This document shows, piece by piece, positions 13,290 to 20,871 of a stretch of 33,158 nucleotides of DNA. This DNA comes from Candidatus Margulisiibacteriota bacterium (GTDB taxonomy: Bacteria > Margulisbacteria > WOR-1 > JAKLHX01). The translations under genes and the position numbers were made by a program. Within the stretch, counting starts at the first letter, position 1. Each line of letters opens with the position of its first letter. The stretch is from positions 1-33,158 of the forward strand of contig JAKLHX010000001.1 in assembly GCA_022709925.1 (NCBI GenBank), read 5' to 3'. Under the pieces are notes generated by a model. The model worked only from the letters and a program-made list of their open reading frames with translations. It did no database searches and was not told the origin of the DNA.

Positions 13290-13298
13290 TGATATAAT
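13290..13298 (+). promoter_or_regulatory. Extended -10 promoter of the EF-Tu-domain-2-like gene
   Basis: TGATATAAT, a perfect -10 with upstream TG, 36 bases before the ATG; the AAGGAG at 13323-13328 is within the resulting leader. Confidence 0.6.
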
Positions 13299-13334
13299 TC
13301 TTAAAAATAAATTTCCCCGGATAAGGAGTTCCTT

Positions 13335-13778
13335 ATGGTAAATGGCAAAAAAAGCAAAAAAGCGTCCGCGAGGAAAACCGCCAAAGAAAAGATCGTCGGC
13401 AAGATAGAGCATGTATACGAAAAAATAAATGTCGTTACGACGACATTGAAAAGCCCCGTTAAAGTCGGGGACATCATACACATAAAAGGGCATACAACGG
13501 ACATTGTCCAGGCCATCGATTCAATACAGATCGAGCATGAGAGCGTGCAAAAAGCAAAAAAAGGCGCCGGTATCGGGATAAAAGTGCGCGGCACGGTTCG
13601 GGATAATGACGCCATATATTTTGCGGACAAAAAAACCGCCGCGGCCTTCCGGACCCAGATCAAAGCTCCGGTTTTTCAGCAGGCAAAAACTTCTTTTCCA
13701 TCCAGCCCCAGACCGACTTTGCCCGCCGCTAAAATAGCACAGCCGCCGGCAGAAAAACCCAGGTTTTTAAGTTTTTAA
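13335..13778 (+). CDS. EF-Tu domain 2-like (translation factor beta-barrel) protein
   Basis: A 147-residue protein. The middle part, roughly residues 20-95, matches the small beta-barrel seen as domain 2 of EF-Tu and at the C-terminus of U32 peptidases: VGKIEHVYEKINVVTTTLKS, then KVGDIIHIKGHTTDIVQAIDSIQIEHESV, then GIGIKVRGTVRDNDAIYF. A Lys-rich N-terminus and a Pro/Ala-rich C-terminal tail of about 35 residues flank it. There is no GTPase domain. Small stand-alone proteins of this type are common in poorly studied bacterial phyla and their role is unknown; RNA or peptidase partnering is speculative. AAGGAG 6 bases before the ATG supports the start. Confidence 0.8.
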   Translation: MVNGKKSKKASARKTAKEKIVGKIEHVYEKINVVTTTLKSPVKVGDIIHIKGHTTDIVQAIDSIQIEHESVQKAKKGAGIGIKVRGTVRDNDAIYFADKKTAAAFRTQIKAPVFQQAKTSFPSSPRPTLPAAKIAQPPAEKPRFLSF

Positions 13779-13794
13779 CCTTAGGCCTCAAAAG

Positions 13795-13823
13795 TTGAAT
13801 TCGGGACTCTCTGATAGTAAGAT
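13795..13823 (+). promoter_or_regulatory. Leaderless-type promoter of the MFS gene
   Basis: TTGAAT (13795-13800), an exact 17-bp spacer and TAAGAT (13818-13823). The ATG begins 6 bases after the -10 box and has no ribosome binding site. Confidence 0.55.
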
Positions 13824-13829
13824 TGAGAT

Positions 13830-15077
13830 ATGACCTCCTCACACGAGAAACCGGGATTCTGGAACAGGCTCCCAAAGGCATTTGAATCGTTGAAGTACCC
13901 TAATTACAGGAACTTCTGGTTCAATGAAGGCATTTCTTTGATCGGGTTGTGGATGCAGATGATCGCTCAGGGATGGCTGGTCTACGAAATAACCGGGTCC
14001 AAATTCCTTTTGGGCATGATAAATACGATAGCAGGGCTTCCCGTGATATTTTTTACCCCTATAGGAGGGATAATCGCTGACCGGTACAATAAAAAGGACC
14101 TTTTGATATTGACCCAGATAGTTTTTGCGGCGCTGTCTTTTCTTATAGGCTTTTTGGTATATACGGGAGGGGTTAATTTTACGAATTTGGCGGTCATAGT
14201 CTTCCTTATCGGCATAGCCAACAGCATCGATTCCCCCACCAGGCAGTCCTTTGTAGCCGAACTTGTGGGGCCAAGGTCCCTTGGGAACGCTATCGCCCTT
14301 AACTCCCTTGCCTTTAATACCGCAAGGATGATCGGCCCGGCTATTGCCGGATATATCATAGGGATAGTCGGGATAGAATCGTGCTACTTCATCAATGCCG
14401 CGACTTTTTTAGGCGTGATCATCGCTCTATTATTGCTAAAAGGCGATTTTTCCCCAAAGGCAAAAAAAGACACTTCCGCGCGAGCCGCTTTTATAGAAGG
14501 GCTTAAATATATCCTTGAAGACAAGAAGGTCCTGTTCTCCCTGTGCCTGGTAGCGTTCACCTCGATATTCGTCATGCCGTACGCCATCCTCATGCCGGTA
14601 TTTGCCAAGGATATTTTCCATGCGGGGGCGCAGGGACTAGGGACTTTGATGGCTTTTTCAGGGTTTGGCGCTCTTACCGGGGCATTTATGCTGGCGCATT
14701 TCAGCGGCAGGATAGACCTTAAAAAAACCATATTCATAAGCACGTTCACGATAGCCGCGGCGCTTCTGATGTTCTCTGTTTCCCGGATATTTTTTGTGTC
14801 TCTTTTGGCGCTTGCGGTGCTGGGCTGGAGCATAGTGTCTCAGGCCGCCTCCATAAATACATATATACAGAACGAAGTCCCCAACAGTTTGAGGGGAAGG
14901 ATCATGAGCTTTTATGTCCTTTCTTTCATGGGGCTTATGCCAGTCGGTTCTTTCCAGGCCGGGCTCATGGCGCATTATTTTGGGGCGTCGGCGGCACTAG
15001 CCCTGGGAGCCTTTGTGAGCCTTGTCCCCATGTCTTTGCTGCTGATATTCCAGGCGGTAAAGAAAGTGAAGTATTAG
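13830..15077 (+). CDS. MFS transporter (MFS_3/enterobactin-exporter type)
   Basis: A 415-residue integral membrane protein with about 12 hydrophobic segments. It opens with the soluble stretch YPNYRNFWFNEGISLIGLWMQ, typical of the MFS_3 group. GGIIADRYNKKDLL after the second segment is the MFS loop 2-3 signature (GxxxDRxxxK), and SIDSPTRQSFVAELVG is characteristic of this branch. Members export siderophores, drugs or other small molecules by proton antiport; the substrate here is not predictable. The start at 13830 is set by a -10 box 6 bases upstream. Its stop overlaps the convergent small membrane gene by 4 bases. It is not in an operon with an obvious biosynthetic gene. Confidence 0.92.
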   Translation: MTSSHEKPGFWNRLPKAFESLKYPNYRNFWFNEGISLIGLWMQMIAQGWLVYEITGSKFLLGMINTIAGLPVIFFTPIGGIIADRYNKKDLLILTQIVFAALSFLIGFLVYTGGVNFTNLAVIVFLIGIANSIDSPTRQSFVAELVGPRSLGNAIALNSLAFNTARMIGPAIAGYIIGIVGIESCYFINAATFLGVIIALLLLKGDFSPKAKKDTSARAAFIEGLKYILEDKKVLFSLCLVAFTSIFVMPYAILMPVFAKDIFHAGAQGLGTLMAFSGFGALTGAFMLAHFSGRIDLKKTIFISTFTIAAALLMFSVSRIFFVSLLALAVLGWSIVSQAASINTYIQNEVPNSLRGRIMSFYVLSFMGLMPVGSFQAGLMAHYFGASAALALGAFVSLVPMSLLLIFQAVKKVKY

Positions 15078-15265
15078 TTCTTATCTCTCTGAAAAAATGA
15101 TATGTAGACGATCTCCAGTATCCCGAGAGTGTTCACCAGCAGGACAGCGATGAACCACGCGGGCTGCCTGTTCCTCGCGGACTTCCAAAGAGCGACGCCC
15201 TTCCAAGGAAGGGACCATATAAGCGCCAGTGCGACCCAGATATTATCAGGGATCCCCAAGAACAC
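15074..15265 (-). CDS. Small membrane protein, DUF5652-like
   Basis: A 63-residue protein with two hydrophobic segments: IPDNIWVALALIWSLPWKGVAL and PAWFIAVLLVNTLGILEIVYI, separated by a basic loop KSARNRQ. The pattern WxLPWKGxALWxxxR...WFxxLLxxNTLGILEIxYIFxF is that of DUF5652, a family of unknown function. The GTG start lies 9 bases after AGGTGA, which overlaps the stop of the preceding 51-residue membrane gene. The two are clearly co-translated. The 3' end overlaps the MFS gene by 4 bases. Confidence 0.75.
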   Translation of the reverse strand: MFLGIPDNIWVALALIWSLPWKGVALWKSARNRQPAWFIAVLLVNTLGILEIVYISFFQRDKN

Positions 15266-15272
15266 GGTTAAT

Positions 15273-15428
15273 TCACCTTTCCGGGAACATGATCCCTATG
15301 CCTATAAGCACGAGGATTATTGCCCACATATATCTCCAGACATTGCCGGTCACTATGCCGGCGGCCTCGAGAAATAAAATAGCTCCTATAAAGACTACGA
15401 ACCCGCCCCAAAAATATCTTCTGTTCAT
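15273..15428 (-). CDS. Small membrane protein, LiaF/LiaI-like transmembrane pair
   Basis: A 51-residue protein found by direct translation. It begins MNRRYFWGGFVVFIGAILFLE, followed by a short loop and a second hydrophobic helix ending in GIGIMFPER. This two-helix arrangement (short charged start, GG-containing first helix, Trp at the second) resembles the transmembrane unit preceding LiaF-type domains, but the soluble domain is absent. GGAGGG lies 8 bases before the ATG. It forms a two-gene unit with the DUF5652-like protein. The function is unknown; assignment to a family is tentative. Confidence 0.7.
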   Translation of the reverse strand: MNRRYFWGGFVVFIGAILFLEAAGIVTGNVWRYMWAIILVLIGIGIMFPER

Positions 15429-15448
15429 CTTTTATCCCTCCCCGTAAG

Positions 15449-15454
15449 ATTATA
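15449..15454 (-). promoter_or_regulatory. -10 box of the small membrane-protein pair
   Basis: Minus-strand TATAAT, 20 bases before the ATG at 15428. The -35 region (TTATCC, 17 bases further) is weak. The site lies just downstream of the plsC coding sequence. Confidence 0.45.
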
Positions 15455-15462
15455 CTACAAAA

Positions 15463-16203
15463 TCATAGTACGGATAATTCTAGTATCTTTTGTCTTATGC
15501 TCTCCGTCATCTCCTTATATACGTCGTAGGCGGCGGTATTGTTTTTCTTGTCGAAAAAAACCGCAGAGTCCAAGGGCTTCCCGAAAAATACTTTTATGGG
15601 CGCCTTTTTCGGGAAAAAACTTCCTCTGGGGAGGGCTTTATCTGCGCCCTTTATGAACACGGGGACCACCGGACATTTTGTCTCGACAGCCAAAGTCCCT
15701 ACCCCGACCTTGAACGGGAGGACTTCGCCACCCTTGCTGCGCGTGCCTTCCGGAGCTATATATATAGAATTTCCAGACCTCAGGAGCATGGCCGCGCCGG
15801 AAAGCGCTTCCCACGGTTTTTTTTCAAGGTCTACGGGAATGGACCTTACAAAAAGTTTTATGAAAAACCTTGTCACCGGATTTTTATCGTAAAACCCCTT
15901 GTACATCGCGACAATCTTGTCCCGATGGCCGGGCGGCAGGCAGAATAATATCGCCGGGAAATCGAATATGCTCGAATGATTAGAGGCTATTATATACGGA
16001 GGTGACGGCAGTCTTTCCGATCCTTCGCAACTCAGCGAGAAATGCCTTTGAGAGAACCGATTTATGAAAGAATTGAACGAAGGCCTGAATATCTTTAGAG
16101 GGCTGTCGGCTTTATTTATAAGGCCGCTGTCCGCGGGGGCATCCATCTTCAGCAGTTTTCTCCAGTAGGAGGAGGTGTCCCGGTCGAGCGGACTATCTTG
16201 CAT
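15463..16203 (-). CDS. 1-acyl-glycerol-3-phosphate acyltransferase (PlsC family)
   Basis: A 246-residue acyltransferase of the PlsC/LPLAT family, which moves an acyl chain from acyl-ACP or acyl-CoA to a lysophospholipid at the inner membrane. The catalytic motif is ASNHSSIFD (HX4D), the glycerophosphate-binding block is APEGTRSKGG, and VVPVFIKG is the third motif. A longer than usual N-terminus of about 70 residues precedes the motif. The gene overlaps the ACP stop by 11 bases and has no ribosome binding site, so it depends on coupled translation. With the ligase and ACP upstream it completes a fatty-acid-reuse unit. The exact acceptor is unknown. Confidence 0.9.
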   Translation of the reverse strand: MQDSPLDRDTSSYWRKLLKMDAPADSGLINKADSPLKIFRPSFNSFINRFSQRHFSLSCEGSERLPSPPYIIASNHSSIFDFPAILFCLPPGHRDKIVAMYKGFYDKNPVTRFFIKLFVRSIPVDLEKKPWEALSGAAMLLRSGNSIYIAPEGTRSKGGEVLPFKVGVGTLAVETKCPVVPVFIKGADKALPRGSFFPKKAPIKVFFGKPLDSAVFFDKKNNTAAYDVYKEMTESIRQKILELSVL

Positions 16204-16435
16204 TTATTTTTTCTTTTGCGACCGCGATTATATCGTTAAGGGTCTTTATCTTTTCCAACTTGTTCTCGGGGATGTCTATATGGAACTGTTTGTCCAGGGT
16301 GGCGAATATCTCGACCCCAAGAAGGGAGTCTACGCCAAGCTCCTTGAAAAGGTCCGCATCGGGGTCGATCTTTTCCGCCGGCACCTTGATGACTTTCGCA
16401 ACCGATTCGCGGATCTGCCGTTCTATGTTCTCCAT
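16193..16435 (-). CDS. Acyl carrier protein
   Basis: An 80-residue carrier with the phosphopantetheine site GVDSLLGVEI (Ser in DSL) and the acidic second helix. It holds acyl chains as thioesters for transfer. It sits between an AMP-forming acyl ligase and a PlsC acyltransferase rather than in a fatty-acid-synthesis cluster. It is therefore probably the dedicated acceptor and donor for these two. The ATG follows GGAGGG by 3-4 bases. It starts 13 bases after the ligase stop. The sequence is normal; only its genomic company is unusual. Confidence 0.93.
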   Translation of the reverse strand: MENIERQIRESVAKVIKVPAEKIDPDADLFKELGVDSLLGVEIFATLDKQFHIDIPENKLEKIKTLNDIIAVAKEKINAR

Positions 16436-16448
16436 TTTTCCCTCCCGT

Positions 16449-18161
16449 CTATTTTTCGGCGAACATGTTCTTTACTACGAACCTTTTTATCTTTCTTGTT
16501 GCGGTCTTGGGCAGTTGGTCCCTGGTGATATGGTATTTTACTATTCTCTTGTAATTGGTCAGGCATTCTCCCAGCTGGTCCAGTTCCCCGACGATGACCT
16601 TTCTGATCATGTCGTCGTTCAGGGTGGAGTCGGTCTTTAGCGCCCAGCTCGCGAAACACTCCATGTTCGGGACGACTGCCGCATGCACTTCTTCCATTCC
16701 GGCATGTATCCCGCCTTTTATCACATGGCCGAACACGCATATCTCGGATACAAAGGGGCTTTTTGAAAGCGCGAATTCCACCTCGTCCGGATAGACATTC
16801 ACCCCGGACCCCAGCACTATCACGTCTTTGCATCTTCCAGTTATATAAAGGTTCCCTTTTTCGTCGAACCTGCCGAGGTCTCCCGTGTAGAACCATCCGT
16901 CTTTTAAGACCTCTTTGGATGCCGCCTCGTTTTTGTAATAACCTATCATCACGTTAGGGCCTTTAGCGATTATTTCTCCTATGCCGTCCTTTGACGGGTT
17001 GTGTATCTTTATTTCTATGCCGGGCAGGGGCTTTCCGACGGAACCGAATATATTGTTATCCAGAGTGCAGGCGGAAAGTATCGGAGATGTTTCGGTAAGT
17101 CCGTACCCCTGGACTATCGTAAAGCCCATCAGGTCAAATTTTCTTATGATGTCCGGATCAAGCGCCGCTCCGCCGCTTACAAAGAACTTGATGCTGCCGC
17201 CGAATTTTTTCTGGACCATGCCGAAAAGTTTTTTGCCGATATTTTTATGAAAGATCGCTTTTGATGCTTCCGAAATGGCGAAAAGGGACTTGAACAGGAG
17301 CTTTGCCGGAAGTCCTTTTTCGTCGATCTGGCGGTCTATTCCCTCCGCAAAAAGTTTGTAGAGGAGCGGTACTGCGCAAATGATGTTCGCCTTGGTCTCC
17401 TGCATGTTGCGCAAAAGGTTGTGCGACTTTAAGCTTTCCGCGTAAGTAGTGCAGCAGCCTTTGATGAGCGCATAGAACATGGCCATCGTCTCGAACGTGT
17501 GATAATTCGGGAGCACCGAAAGGAAGCTGTCCCCGGGCCCCAGCATCCAGAATATGGGGCTTGCCATCGTTGCGTCGGACATCACATTTTTGTGTGTAAG
17601 CATGACGCCTTTAGGGTTCCCCGTTGTTCCGGAAGTGTATATTATCGACAACAGGTCTTCAAGTCGGACATTGTTTTCGGCGGATACTATCTCTGCGGCT
17701 ATTTCGGAAGACACAGGGGATCCGATGATCTTGGGCAGTTCCGCATCGATATTCACGATCCTCTTTATTTTAGTGAACCCGTCTTTTATCAGGTCCACTT
17801 TTTCCATAAGCTGTTCGGAGGAGAATAATATTATGGAATCGCTGTTCTCCACAAGGTGCTTTATTTCCGCGTGTTCGAGCTTGGGATCCAGAGGGACGAC
17901 CACCGCCCCTATGTTCGCAACGCCAAAATAGACTATCGGCCATTCCGGGCGGTTCTCGCTGAGAAGGATGATCTTGTCATCCTTCTTTATCCCTTCTTTG
18001 ATCAAGAAGGCCCCGACTTTTTTCACGGCCCCGTAAAAATCTTCGTAAGTGAATTTTCTGTAGGCGCCGTCTTCCTGTCTCATCTGAAGCGCCGGATGAC
18101 GCCCAAATTTTTCAGCGCTTGCTTTCAGCATCTGAGGGACGGTCGGGAAAATTTCTTGCAT
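16449..18161 (-). CDS. AMP-dependent long-chain acyl ligase (acyl-CoA/acyl-ACP synthetase)
   Basis: This 570-residue adenylate-forming enzyme activates a carboxylic acid with ATP and transfers it to CoA or a carrier thiol. The phosphate loop IIYTSGTTGNPKGV (near residue 175), YGLTETSP, and the C-terminal hinge block DGWFYTGDLGRFDEKGNLYITGR are all present. The catalytic Lys is expected in RKIKRFVVK at the end. The closest known group is FadD/FACS-like. The following ACP suggests that the acceptor is the ACP, giving an acyl-ACP synthetase. A TTGTAA-17-TATAAT promoter ends 7 bases before the ATG and there is no ribosome binding site, so the mRNA is probably leaderless. The substrate is inferred from neighbours. 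Confidence 0.92.
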   Translation of the reverse strand: MQEIFPTVPQMLKASAEKFGRHPALQMRQEDGAYRKFTYEDFYGAVKKVGAFLIKEGIKKDDKIILLSENRPEWPIVYFGVANIGAVVVPLDPKLEHAEIKHLVENSDSIILFSSEQLMEKVDLIKDGFTKIKRIVNIDAELPKIIGSPVSSEIAAEIVSAENNVRLEDLLSIIYTSGTTGNPKGVMLTHKNVMSDATMASPIFWMLGPGDSFLSVLPNYHTFETMAMFYALIKGCCTTYAESLKSHNLLRNMQETKANIICAVPLLYKLFAEGIDRQIDEKGLPAKLLFKSLFAISEASKAIFHKNIGKKLFGMVQKKFGGSIKFFVSGGAALDPDIIRKFDLMGFTIVQGYGLTETSPILSACTLDNNIFGSVGKPLPGIEIKIHNPSKDGIGEIIAKGPNVMIGYYKNEAASKEVLKDGWFYTGDLGRFDEKGNLYITGRCKDVIVLGSGVNVYPDEVEFALSKSPFVSEICVFGHVIKGGIHAGMEEVHAAVVPNMECFASWALKTDSTLNDDMIRKVIVGELDQLGECLTNYKRIVKYHITRDQLPKTATRKIKRFVVKNMFAEK

Positions 18162-18168
18162 AGAGGAT

Positions 18169-18197
18169 ATTATAAATAATACGCGCGGACTTTACAA
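18169..18197 (-). promoter_or_regulatory. Leaderless-type promoter of the acyl ligase operon
   Basis: Minus-strand TTGTAA (18192-18197), an exact 17-bp spacer and a perfect TATAAT (18169-18174), ending 7 bases before the ATG at 18161. Confidence 0.65.
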
Positions 18198-18204
18198 CCG
18201 GCTT

Positions 18205-19860
18205 TTACCTGTACCCGTTCGTGATCGGGATGCGGCGGTCCTTGCCGAATGATTTTGGCGTTATTTTTATGCCGGGGGCCGCCTGCCTTCTTTTATATTC
18301 GCTGGCGTCTATCATCTTTATTGTTTTTTTTACGGTCTCAGCGGGCAGCCCTTTTCTTATTATTTCCGCAGCGCTTTTATCTCTTTCAACATATTCAGAT
18401 ATTATCTTATCCAGAACATCATAAGGCGGAAGGGAATCCTGGTCCTTTTGGTCCTCTTTAAGTTCGGCGGTAGGGGCCCTTTCTATGATGCTTTGCGGGA
18501 TCGCTTCGGAGATCTTGTTCCTGTGATCTGCCAGCTCATATACCAGGGTTTTCGGGACATCCTTGATCACCGCCAATCCTCCGGCCATATCGCCGTAAAG
18601 GGTGGCGTATCCGGTGCTGACCTCGCTCTTATTTCCGGTAGCCAGAACAAGATATCCGAATTTGTTGGAAAGCGCCATGAGCAGGGTCCCTCTTATCCTT
18701 GCCTGGAGGTTCTCTTCCGCTATGTTCGGGGCGGTCCCGCTAAAATGATGGTCGAGCCCTGACAGGAAAGAATCAAAGACCTCTCCTATGGATATCTCTG
18801 AAAGGCCTATGCCAAGGTTCTCTGCAAGCTTTACGGCATCGCGCCTGCTTTGAGCGGAAGTATATTTTGAAGGCATGAACACGGCTTTTACGTTGTCTTT
18901 GCCGAGGCTGTCGGCCGCGATGGCCGCAACAATCGCGGAATCTATGCCTCCCGAAAGCCCGAAAACGACATCCTTGAAGCCGTTCTTTTTCACATAATCC
19001 CTGAGCCCCAGACAAAGCGCCCTGTATATTTCCGCCGGCCTGTCCAGCGGAACCGGGACAGAAAGATACAATTTTGTGCCTTTTTTATTTTTGTCCGGTT
19101 TTTTTGATATTTTTTCAGACACGTCGAAGACCAGCAGGTCTTCCTCGAACTGTTTAGCTCTCGTCCTGAGCTTCCCGCTGCTGTCCGCGACAAATGACAT
19201 CCCGTCAAAAACTATTTCGTCCTGTCCTCCTACGATATTCAGATAGGCGACCTCCGCGTGTTTTTGTTTTGCAAGGGTCTTTACTGTCCGTTCGCGCTCC
19301 TTCCATTTTCCGGAATAGTAAGGGGACGCGTTGATCGCTATTATGAGATCGAGAGACCCCGGACGGACCATGGAGGCAATCCCTTTTTTATCCCACAGGT
19401 CCTCGCAGACCGCTATGGAAAAAGATATCCCGTTAAGTTTAATACGGCTGAACGTTTTGCCGGGGGAAAAATACCTTTTCTCGTCAAACACCCCGTAATT
19501 CGGCAGGCAGACCTTGTTTTGTACCGCGCAGACTTTCCCGTTCTTGATGAAAGCTGCGCTGTTAAAGAGCTTCCCGTTCTTTTTGTCGGCAAATCCTATG
19601 ATGGCGGCTATCCCTCGGCATGATGCCGCGGCTTTTTTCAGCGCCTTCAGGTTCCCGTCTATGAAATCGGATTTTAAAAGCAGGTCTTCCGGCGGATATC
19701 CGGTTATCGCTAGTTCCGGAAAAACGATGAGATCTATGCCGGTTTTTTTTGCTTTTGCTATTTCGGCAACGATCCTGTCGCAATTGCCTTTGAGGTCCCC
19801 GACGGTCGGGTTGAACTGGCAAAGCGCGATCTTTATAGTTCGGGCAAGAGGGCTGTTCAT
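18205..19860 (-). CDS. nadE: Glutamine-dependent NAD+ synthetase
   Basis: This 551-residue two-domain enzyme makes NAD+ from deamido-NAD, ATP and glutamine. The N-terminal nitrilase-like glutaminase (about residues 8-260) has Glu in VFPELAITGYP, Lys in QNKVCLPNYG and the nucleophile Cys in IAVCEDLW. The C-terminal synthetase has the PP-loop FGLSGGIDSA near residue 300, then MPSKYTSAQSRRDA and NKSEVSTGYATLYGD. The length is normal. The start lacks a ribosome binding site; a TTGAGG-17-TATAGC promoter-like pair ends 5 bases before the ATG. It is divergent from the radical SAM gene with only 24 bases between starts. Confidence 0.96.
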   Translation of the reverse strand: MNSPLARTIKIALCQFNPTVGDLKGNCDRIVAEIAKAKKTGIDLIVFPELAITGYPPEDLLLKSDFIDGNLKALKKAAASCRGIAAIIGFADKKNGKLFNSAAFIKNGKVCAVQNKVCLPNYGVFDEKRYFSPGKTFSRIKLNGISFSIAVCEDLWDKKGIASMVRPGSLDLIIAINASPYYSGKWKERERTVKTLAKQKHAEVAYLNIVGGQDEIVFDGMSFVADSSGKLRTRAKQFEEDLLVFDVSEKISKKPDKNKKGTKLYLSVPVPLDRPAEIYRALCLGLRDYVKKNGFKDVVFGLSGGIDSAIVAAIAADSLGKDNVKAVFMPSKYTSAQSRRDAVKLAENLGIGLSEISIGEVFDSFLSGLDHHFSGTAPNIAEENLQARIRGTLLMALSNKFGYLVLATGNKSEVSTGYATLYGDMAGGLAVIKDVPKTLVYELADHRNKISEAIPQSIIERAPTAELKEDQKDQDSLPPYDVLDKIISEYVERDKSAAEIIRKGLPAETVKKTIKMIDASEYKRRQAAPGIKITPKSFGKDRRIPITNGYR

Positions 19861-19864
19861 GACT

Positions 19865-19873
19865 TGCTATAAT
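19865..19873 (+). promoter_or_regulatory. Extended -10 promoter of the radical SAM gene
   Basis: TGCTATAAT, ending 11 bases before the ATG at 19885, so the leader would be about 5 bases. There is no ribosome binding site. Confidence 0.5.
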
Positions 19874-19884
19874 GATATACAACA

Positions 19885-20844
19885 ATGCCCTCAAAATCAA
19901 CGCTCGCGGCAAATGCCGCGGAAAAAGCCGGAAAACTCTTTGAAAGCTGCGCCCTGTGCGGGCACAGGTGCGGCGTCAACAGGATAAACGGCGAAAAAGG
20001 CATTTGCGGGGCCGGGAACAGGATAAAGGTCTCTTCTGTTGTCGCCCATTTCGGAGAAGAGCCTTTCATTTCCGGGGACAAGGGCTCCGGCGCGATATTC
20101 TTTTCTCTGTGCAATCTTAATTGTGTATTCTGCCAGAACCACGAGATAAGCCAGCGCGACAGCGGCGAAGAGATCTCTTCGGAAGACCTGAGCAAGGCGA
20201 TGCTTTTGCTTCAGGAGCGAGGCTGCCACAATATAAACCTGGTATCCCCGACGCATTTTATGCCGCTGATACTTGATGCCCTTAAGATCGCCTTTGAGAA
20301 CGGCCTGAACATCCCGATCGTCTATAATACAGGCGGATTTGACAGTGTCGAGCTCATAAGACTTCTTGACGGCATAATCGATATTTATATGCCGGACCTC
20401 AAATTCATTGACGCCAAACTGGCCAAAAGATATTCAAATGCTGGGAATTATCCGGACACTGCAAAGGACGCCGTAAAAGAAATGTTCAGGCAAGTCGGCA
20501 ACATTGTTTTTGATGAGAACGAAATGGCCGTAAAAGGATTGCTGGCAAGACATCTTGTTCTTCCCGGAGCGACGGAGAACAGTAAAATGGCAATGGAGTT
20601 CCTGGCCTCGGTCTCTAGAGAAGTGTGGATAAGCGTCATGTCGCAATATAACCCGATGAACCGGGCAAAAGAATTTCCCGAAATAGCAGGGACGCTGGAC
20701 CAAAAAGAATACTGGCAAGTCATAGAAAAAGTACAGGATCTCCGCATGGAAAACTATCTTATACAAGAGATGGGGTCTTCCGAAGCATATGTTCCTGATT
20801 TTAGCAGGGACGATCCTTTTGAAGCTGAGGGCAGAGTGATATAA
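19885..20844 (+). CDS. PflA-like radical SAM protein (COG1313/PflX type)
   Basis: A 319-residue radical SAM enzyme. The cluster motif CNLNCVFCQN (C-x3-C-x2-C) lies near residue 75 and is followed by NLVSPTHFMP and VYNTGGFD. An N-terminal Cys-rich segment CALCGHRCGVNRINGEKGICG precedes it, as in the COG1313 group related to pyruvate formate-lyase activating enzymes. Members are thought to generate a 5'-deoxyadenosyl radical for an unidentified target. There is no glycyl radical enzyme in the window, so the substrate is unknown. The stop codon lies inside the TGATATAAT promoter of pfkA. Confidence 0.9.
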   Translation: MPSKSTLAANAAEKAGKLFESCALCGHRCGVNRINGEKGICGAGNRIKVSSVVAHFGEEPFISGDKGSGAIFFSLCNLNCVFCQNHEISQRDSGEEISSEDLSKAMLLLQERGCHNINLVSPTHFMPLILDALKIAFENGLNIPIVYNTGGFDSVELIRLLDGIIDIYMPDLKFIDAKLAKRYSNAGNYPDTAKDAVKEMFRQVGNIVFDENEMAVKGLLARHLVLPGATENSKMAMEFLASVSREVWISVMSQYNPMNRAKEFPEIAGTLDQKEYWQVIEKVQDLRMENYLIQEMGSSEAYVPDFSRDDPFEAEGRVI

Positions 20845-20845
20845 T
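20837..20845 (+). promoter_or_regulatory. Extended -10 promoter of phosphofructokinase
   Basis: TGATATAAT overlaps the stop codon of the preceding gene and lies 26 bases before the pfkA ATG; GGAGGG is in the resulting leader. Confidence 0.55.
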
Positions 20846-20871
20846 ATCTTAAAAGGGCCGGAGGGATATTT

